Shown: piece after piece, positions 60,122 through 64,000 of the stretch
How positions within the stretch are numbered: position 1 is the stretch's first letter
Layout: each line of letters begins with the position of its first letter
Origin: JBBTTE01 sp038064395
GTDB taxonomy: Bacteria > Patescibacteriota > Saccharimonadia > Saccharimonadales > UBA4665
Length of the DNA: 64,000 nt
NCBI GenBank assembly: GCA_038064395.1
Contig: JBBTTE010000003.1
Span: forward strand, 62,001-126,000
Reading direction: 5' to 3'
The notes under the pieces: generated by a model
The model's input: only the letters and a program-made list of their open reading frames with translations
What the model was told of the DNA's origin: nothing
Database searches by the model: none
Program-made: the position numbers and the translations under genes

Positions 60122-61215
60122 TATGCAGTCTCCATAAACTCGTTAATTGTATCTGTAATAAGCTTAATGTCGTCCGATTCTAGACCGGGCCAGCTAGGCA
60201 AGTTAATACCTCGAGCGGCCAAATCCACGGCCACCGGATAGTTACCCTCGTCTTGGTACATCGGCATTGTATGAATAGGGAAGAACAGAGGCCTAGTTTC
60301 GATACCCTTCGCCTTGAGTGCTTCTCTGAGCCCGTCTCGCTTAGACGGTTCGTCAACTAGTATGGAGCACATCCAGTAAGAGTTGGTTGTACCTTTGGCT
60401 TCGGGGTGAAAAGTTATTCCCTTGGCAGTCAGATTCTCTTTGTAGGCTTGAGCCAAAGCAAACTTGGCCGTTATGAAGTCATCAATCCGCTCGAGTTGGG
60501 CAACGCCCACGGCGGCACTCATATTGGTCAGGCGGTAGTTGTAGCCAATGATATCGTGCCAGTACTCGCGACCCTCGGCCAAGCCCTGTCCTTTTAGTTT
60601 GCGTGCCTTGTCTGCCGTAGCTCGATCGTTAGACAGAACCATACCACCTTCGCCGGTAGTTATTGTCTTGTTACCGAAGAAGCTGAAGGCTGCGACATCG
60701 CCCACATTGCCAACGTGCTGACCGTTGTACATGCCTCCAATGGCTTCGGCGCAGTCCTCAATGATCTTCAGGTCGTTATCTTTTGCTATCGCAGCAATAC
60801 TGTCCATGTCACAAGGCTGACCATAAAGGTGTACGACCATTATGGCTTTGGTCTTGTCGGTGATCTTGCGGGCAATGTCTTCAGGATCCATTTGCCAAGT
60901 GCTTTCAAGTGAATCAATGAATACTGGCTTCGCACCAACGTAGGTAATGGCGTTAACGGACGCTATATAGGTTAAAGTGGGGACAATAACTTCATCATCT
61001 GGACCAATTCCCAGAGCAAGCAACGCTATATGCAGAGCCACTGTTCCATTACTTACCGAAACGGCATTATCAATTCCAGTAAACTTAGCAAATCCGGTCT
61101 CGAACTTCTCGATGAATGATCCCTTGGAGGATATCCAAGTCGAATCTAGACACTCGTCGACATAAGCCTTCTCGTTGCCAGAAAGATCTGGCTTGTAGAT
61201 TGGAATATTATTCAT
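60121..61215 (-). CDS. DegT/DnrJ/EryC1 sugar aminotransferase
   Basis: 364 aa from ATG 61215; a longer frame from 61254 overlaps Wzt. PLP enzyme that aminates a nucleotide-linked keto-sugar. MNNIPIYKPDLSGNEKAYVDECLDSTWISSKG is the classic start; catalytic Lys in FSFFGNKTITTGEGG near residue 182; SVSNGTVALHIALLAL; HLYGQPCDMDSI. Resembles PglE and perosamine synthase. Next to the PglD-like gene, it suggests an N-acetylated amino-deoxysugar, or perosamine from the gmd product. Confidence 0.92.
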   Translation of the reverse strand: MNNIPIYKPDLSGNEKAYVDECLDSTWISSKGSFIEKFETGFAKFTGIDNAVSVSNGTVALHIALLALGIGPDDEVIVPTLTYIASVNAITYVGAKPVFIDSLESTWQMDPEDIARKITDKTKAIMVVHLYGQPCDMDSIAAIAKDNDLKIIEDCAEAIGGMYNGQHVGNVGDVAAFSFFGNKTITTGEGGMVLSNDRATADKARKLKGQGLAEGREYWHDIIGYNYRLTNMSAAVGVAQLERIDDFITAKFALAQAYKENLTAKGITFHPEAKGTTNSYWMCSILVDEPSKRDGLREALKAKGIETRPLFFPIHTMPMYQDEGNYPVAVDLAARGINLPSWPGLESDDIKLITDTINEFMETA

Positions 61216-61232
61216 ACACCTGAGCCGCCTAA

Positions 61233-62438
61233 CTAGTTTTTGTCCCAGTGCCATTTAGTAGGGACGCTTATGGGGCTAATGCTGTCTATCACTATGCCGC
61301 CAACCTTGAACTCAGCCCTCGGGCTGTCGACAACGACAGACTTTTTGCCGTTCTTGGAGTAGAGCCTAAACCACATAGAATAGTCCCCAGGGATCAGGCC
61401 TAAGCGCTCAAGCTCGACACTAATCGTGTGAGATCCCTTGTCAAAGGATGGATTCTTCTCGCCGTTGTTGTCGGTGCGGGAGTGTATAGCCATAACACCG
61501 GCTTCACTCTCGATATGTAGATTAACGAAGCACTCAGACAGATCATTCTCGGTCTCAAAGTCTAGCGACGCCTTGAAGCTTCCAGAGGTAGTTAGATCAT
61601 CCGGCGAATCAATAATAATTTCGTCAGTCTCGACTCCTGTTCGATCTTCGGCTGCTGGCTCTTTGTCCTTGGGTAGAATGCCAGCATATACGCTGGCTAC
61701 TGTTTCTATGTCGCCAAAGGCTTTGATCTCACCGTTCTTGAGCAGGACGCCACGGTTACAGAGCGTCTTAAGGATAGATATATTGTGGCTAACAATCAGC
61801 ACCGTACGGCCTTCTTGCATGGTTGCTAGTATCTTGTTCATTGATTTCTTCTGGAAGCCAGCGTCACCAACTGCCAAAACTTCATCGAGGATCAAAATGT
61901 CAGGCTCAAGGTGAGCGGCAACTGAGAATGCCAGGCGCACGTACATACCTGATGAGTAGAACTTAACGGGCGTGTCTAGGAACTTCTCAATCTCGGAGAA
62001 TTCAACTATGTCATTAAACTTCTTCTTAGTTTCCTGAATGCTCATGCCAAGCATTGAACCATTGAGGAATATGTTTTCTCGTCCAGTTAGCTCAGGGTGG
62101 AAGCCCGTTCCAACTTCTAGCAGGCTGGCCGCACGCCCACGCATATGAACGCTACCCTCGGTAGGGTCTACGATTCGAGACAATATTTTAAGCAGTGTAG
62201 ATTTGCCGGAACCGTTCTGTCCAACCACACCGAATATCTCACCTTTGTTAACCTCAAAAGAAACATCCTTGAGAGCCCAGAATGTTTCGTGATTCTCCTT
62301 GGTCTTGCCGCCGCCTAGCGGGTGCTTAATGAAGTTCTCGAAGTCATCCTTGAGAGTTCCGTAGCCAGCTCTATTCGAAGATTGGTGACTAATGTCGTAG
62401 CTCTTGCTAAGGTTCTTGATTTCAATAACAGGTTTCAT
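61233..62438 (-). CDS. wzt: ABC transporter ATP-binding protein Wzt (polysaccharide export)
   Basis: 401 aa. ATPase domain: Walker A GVVGQNGSGKSTLLKIL near residue 72, signature YSSGMYVRLAFSV, Walker B PDILILDEVLAVGD, H-loop IVSHN. The C-terminal ~150 residues (from ~250) form the Wzt-type carbohydrate-binding beta-sandwich that recognises the finished chain end (ending SISPISVPTKWHWDKN). Pairs with the permease encoded just upstream (ATGA). Indicates ABC-dependent export of the glycan. Confidence 0.95.
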   Translation of the reverse strand: MKPVIEIKNLSKSYDISHQSSNRAGYGTLKDDFENFIKHPLGGGKTKENHETFWALKDVSFEVNKGEIFGVVGQNGSGKSTLLKILSRIVDPTEGSVHMRGRAASLLEVGTGFHPELTGRENIFLNGSMLGMSIQETKKKFNDIVEFSEIEKFLDTPVKFYSSGMYVRLAFSVAAHLEPDILILDEVLAVGDAGFQKKSMNKILATMQEGRTVLIVSHNISILKTLCNRGVLLKNGEIKAFGDIETVASVYAGILPKDKEPAAEDRTGVETDEIIIDSPDDLTTSGSFKASLDFETENDLSECFVNLHIESEAGVMAIHSRTDNNGEKNPSFDKGSHTISVELERLGLIPGDYSMWFRLYSKNGKKSVVVDSPRAEFKVGGIVIDSISPISVPTKWHWDKN

Positions 62439-63268
62439 ATTACGTCCGCGAATTTCTTCTCAGTCCTCTGGAAATACCAGATACCGATTATTAGTGATAT
62501 AACTGCCACAATCCAAGAAATCGCAAAGCCAGTCCAGTTAATTGGCTGGCCGAATAATCCGGACTTAATACTGGTGATTGCACCGGTTGCTGGGTTAAGG
62601 AAAGCGTAGATCTGATACTTCTGCGGGATCAGTGAGATTGGATATATTACAGGTGTCATGAAGAACATGATCTGAATAAGAAACGGCAGTGCAGTTCGGA
62701 CGTCGCGGTACTTAACGTTCAGCGAGGCGAAGAAGGTACCGATACCCAAAGACGCCACCAGAATAAGTAGTACAGACGGCCCAAGTATCAGAAGGCCAGG
62801 CAGTTGAGGCATGATTCGATAAATCACCAACAGAATTCCAAAGGCCATGCTAGCAAAGAACAGGTCGACAATACTAAGCGCTGTAGCCGACAGCAAGGGT
62901 ATAAACCTCGGGAAATAAACCTTAGTGATAAGTCCTTGGCTGCTAACTAACGCGTTGCTAACACCGGTAAGAGCTCCAGAGAACGTCGTCCAGAGCGTAA
63001 TACCTAGGAAGGCGAAGACTGGATAAGGAACGTTCTCTGCTCCAGAAGGAATACGCGCCACATGATTGAAGAACAGGGTGAAGATAGCGGCTGCTAACAG
63101 AGGTTGAAGGATGGCCCAACCAGCACCTAGGGCTGTCTGCTTGTAGCGGACCTTGATGTCGCGCAATGACAAGTAAAACAGAAGTTCGCGGTACAGCCAT
63201 AGCTCTCGTAGATTGATACGATCCTTTTTGTTGGAAACTATCTCAATATCGTTTGTGAGGCTGCGCAT
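62435..63268 (-). CDS. wzm: ABC-2 polysaccharide export permease Wzm
   Basis: 277 aa, six membrane helices. DIKVRYKQTALGAGWAILQPLL is the ABC2 permease signature, and VKYRDVRTALPFLIQIMFFMTPVIYPISLIP is typical for Wzm/TagG. Forms the channel that flips the lipid-linked glycan, powered by Wzt. TAATG overlap with the fucose synthase gene and ATGA overlap with wzt. Confidence 0.95.
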   Translation of the reverse strand: MRSLTNDIEIVSNKKDRINLRELWLYRELLFYLSLRDIKVRYKQTALGAGWAILQPLLAAAIFTLFFNHVARIPSGAENVPYPVFAFLGITLWTTFSGALTGVSNALVSSQGLITKVYFPRFIPLLSATALSIVDLFFASMAFGILLVIYRIMPQLPGLLILGPSVLLILVASLGIGTFFASLNVKYRDVRTALPFLIQIMFFMTPVIYPISLIPQKYQIYAFLNPATGAITSIKSGLFGQPINWTGFAISWIVAVISLIIGIWYFQRTEKKFADVI

Positions 63269-64000
63269 TATTGCTCGTTTTCCTTATACCATGCGATTGT
63301 TTCGCGCATACCTTCTTCGAATGTTGTGCTTGATTTGAATCCGAACTCAGCTTCAGCTCGCGATGTATCGAGCTTACGCCTTGGCTGGCCATTCGGCTTA
63401 GTGGTATCCCAACGGATTTCACCCTTAAAGCCAGTCTCCTTAGCTATGATCTCAACCAGATCCTTAATGTAGATCTCAAATGATGAGCCAAGGTTAACTG
63501 GATCGCTCTTGTTGTACTTCTCGCTGGCCAGAATGATGCCTTCGACAGCATCGCGGACGAACAAGAACTCGCGGCTGGCCGAACCATCGCCCCAAACCTC
63601 TATGTACTCCGCTTTGCTGTCCACAGCATCAACACACTTCTTGATGAGCGCAGGGATGACATGTGAGCTATCTGGGTTGAAGTTATCGCCCGGCCCGTAG
63701 AGATTAACTGGCAACAGGAATATCGAATTATAATCGTACTCTTGTCTGTAGGCCTCAGACTGGACTAACATCATCTTCTTAGCTAGGCCGTAAGGTGCGT
63801 TAGTCTCTTCTGGGTAGCCGTTCCACAGATCATCTTCCTTGAAAGGTATTGGGATAATCTTGGGATAAGCACAGACTGTGCCTAGTGCAACAAACTTAGG
63901 AATGCCTTTGAGGCGGGCGTATTCGATCGATTGAACACCCATCATAAGGTTGTCATAGAAGAATTTGCCAGGGTGCTCCCTGTTAATACCGATACCGCCG
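63268..64000 (-). CDS. fcl: GDP-L-fucose synthase, 5' end outside the window
   Basis: Epimerase-reductase converting GDP-4-keto-6-deoxymannose to GDP-L-fucose. The frame is open to the window edge: codons before the internal ATG at 63945 read GGIGINREHPGKFFYDNL, matching the enzyme, so the N-terminal Rossmann part lies beyond 64000. Seen: VALGTVCAYPK, NAPYGLAKKMML (YxxxK), NLYGPGDNFNPDSSHVIPALIKK, VWGDGSASREFLFV, all typical. Supplies the donor for the GT11 gene. Confidence 0.93.
   Translation of the reverse strand, partial: GGIGINREHPGKFFYDNLMMGVQSIEYARLKGIPKFVALGTVCAYPKIIPIPFKEDDLWNGYPEETNAPYGLAKKMMLVQSEAYRQEYDYNSIFLLPVNLYGPGDNFNPDSSHVIPALIKKCVDAVDSKAEYIEVWGDGSASREFLFVRDAVEGIILASEKYNKSDPVNLGSSFEIYIKDLVEIIAKETGFKGEIRWDTTKPNGQPRRKLDTSRAEAEFGFKSSTTFEEGMRETIAWYKENEQ

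Overview
This window looks like a chromosomal segment around the replication origin of a member of Candidatus Saccharibacteria (TM7, Candidate Phyla Radiation). The supports are: oriC with dnaA-dnaN-recF on one side and rpmH-rnpA-yidC-jag on the other; a reduced type IV secretion (T4SS) locus with many tandem two-helix pilins, a PrgI-like protein and a VirB4 ATPase; a Mur ligase without the usual N-terminal domain; many very short protein genes; and many genes whose start codon lies only 6-9 nt after a TATAAT-like box, which implies leaderless mRNAs. TGA behaves as a stop codon, so this is not a recoded Gracilibacteria/SR1-type genome. The taxon is inferred from gene content, not from a search.

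Region 1 (1-17.6 kb) is mixed housekeeping: valS, tsaD, a MurE-like ligase, CIRCE-controlled groES-groEL, a phosphoglucose/phosphomannose isomerase with a cupin partner, an ornithine carbamoyltransferase that looks inserted between imperfect direct repeats, an MFS exporter, four tRNAs (Ser-CGA, Arg-GCG, Ser-TGA, Ser-GCT), several small unknown proteins, a PD-(D/E)XK-like nuclease and a comF gene broken by a one-base frameshift in its PRPP loop.

Region 2 (17.7-36.7 kb) starts with hsp20. It is then an 18 kb surface-machine locus: six VirB2/TrbC-like pilins on the minus strand, and divergently a VirB6/TrbL-like channel protein, an unknown 608-aa protein, a PrgI-like protein, a VirB4/TraC N-domain-like protein, a VirB4 ATPase, an unknown 894-aa membrane protein, an 800-aa secreted four-domain cell-wall hydrolase and a membrane-anchored beta-propeller. 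No relaxase, coupling ATPase (VirD4), VirB8, VirB9, VirB10 or VirB11 is present, so it is better read as a pilus or contact-secretion machine than a conjugation system. In an epibiont of this kind it could act on the host cell envelope.

Region 3 (36.7-43.0 kb) is the origin. recF, dnaN and dnaA run leftward, and rpmH (too short for usual ORF calling), rnpA, yidC and jag run rightward. Between them is a 502-bp spacer with DnaA boxes and a long inverted repeat.

Region 4 (43.0-64.0 kb) builds surface polysaccharide. It has an acyltransferase, GDP-mannose dehydratase (gmd), a GDP-rhamnose-type reductase, many GT4 and GT2 glycosyltransferases, a GT11 fucosyltransferase, an FkbM methyltransferase, a PglD/PglE-like amino-sugar pair, the Wzm/Wzt ABC exporter and a GDP-L-fucose synthase cut by the window end. 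The sixteen minus-strand genes from 64.0 down to 47.4 kb form one tightly packed operon with mostly overlapping start and stop codons.
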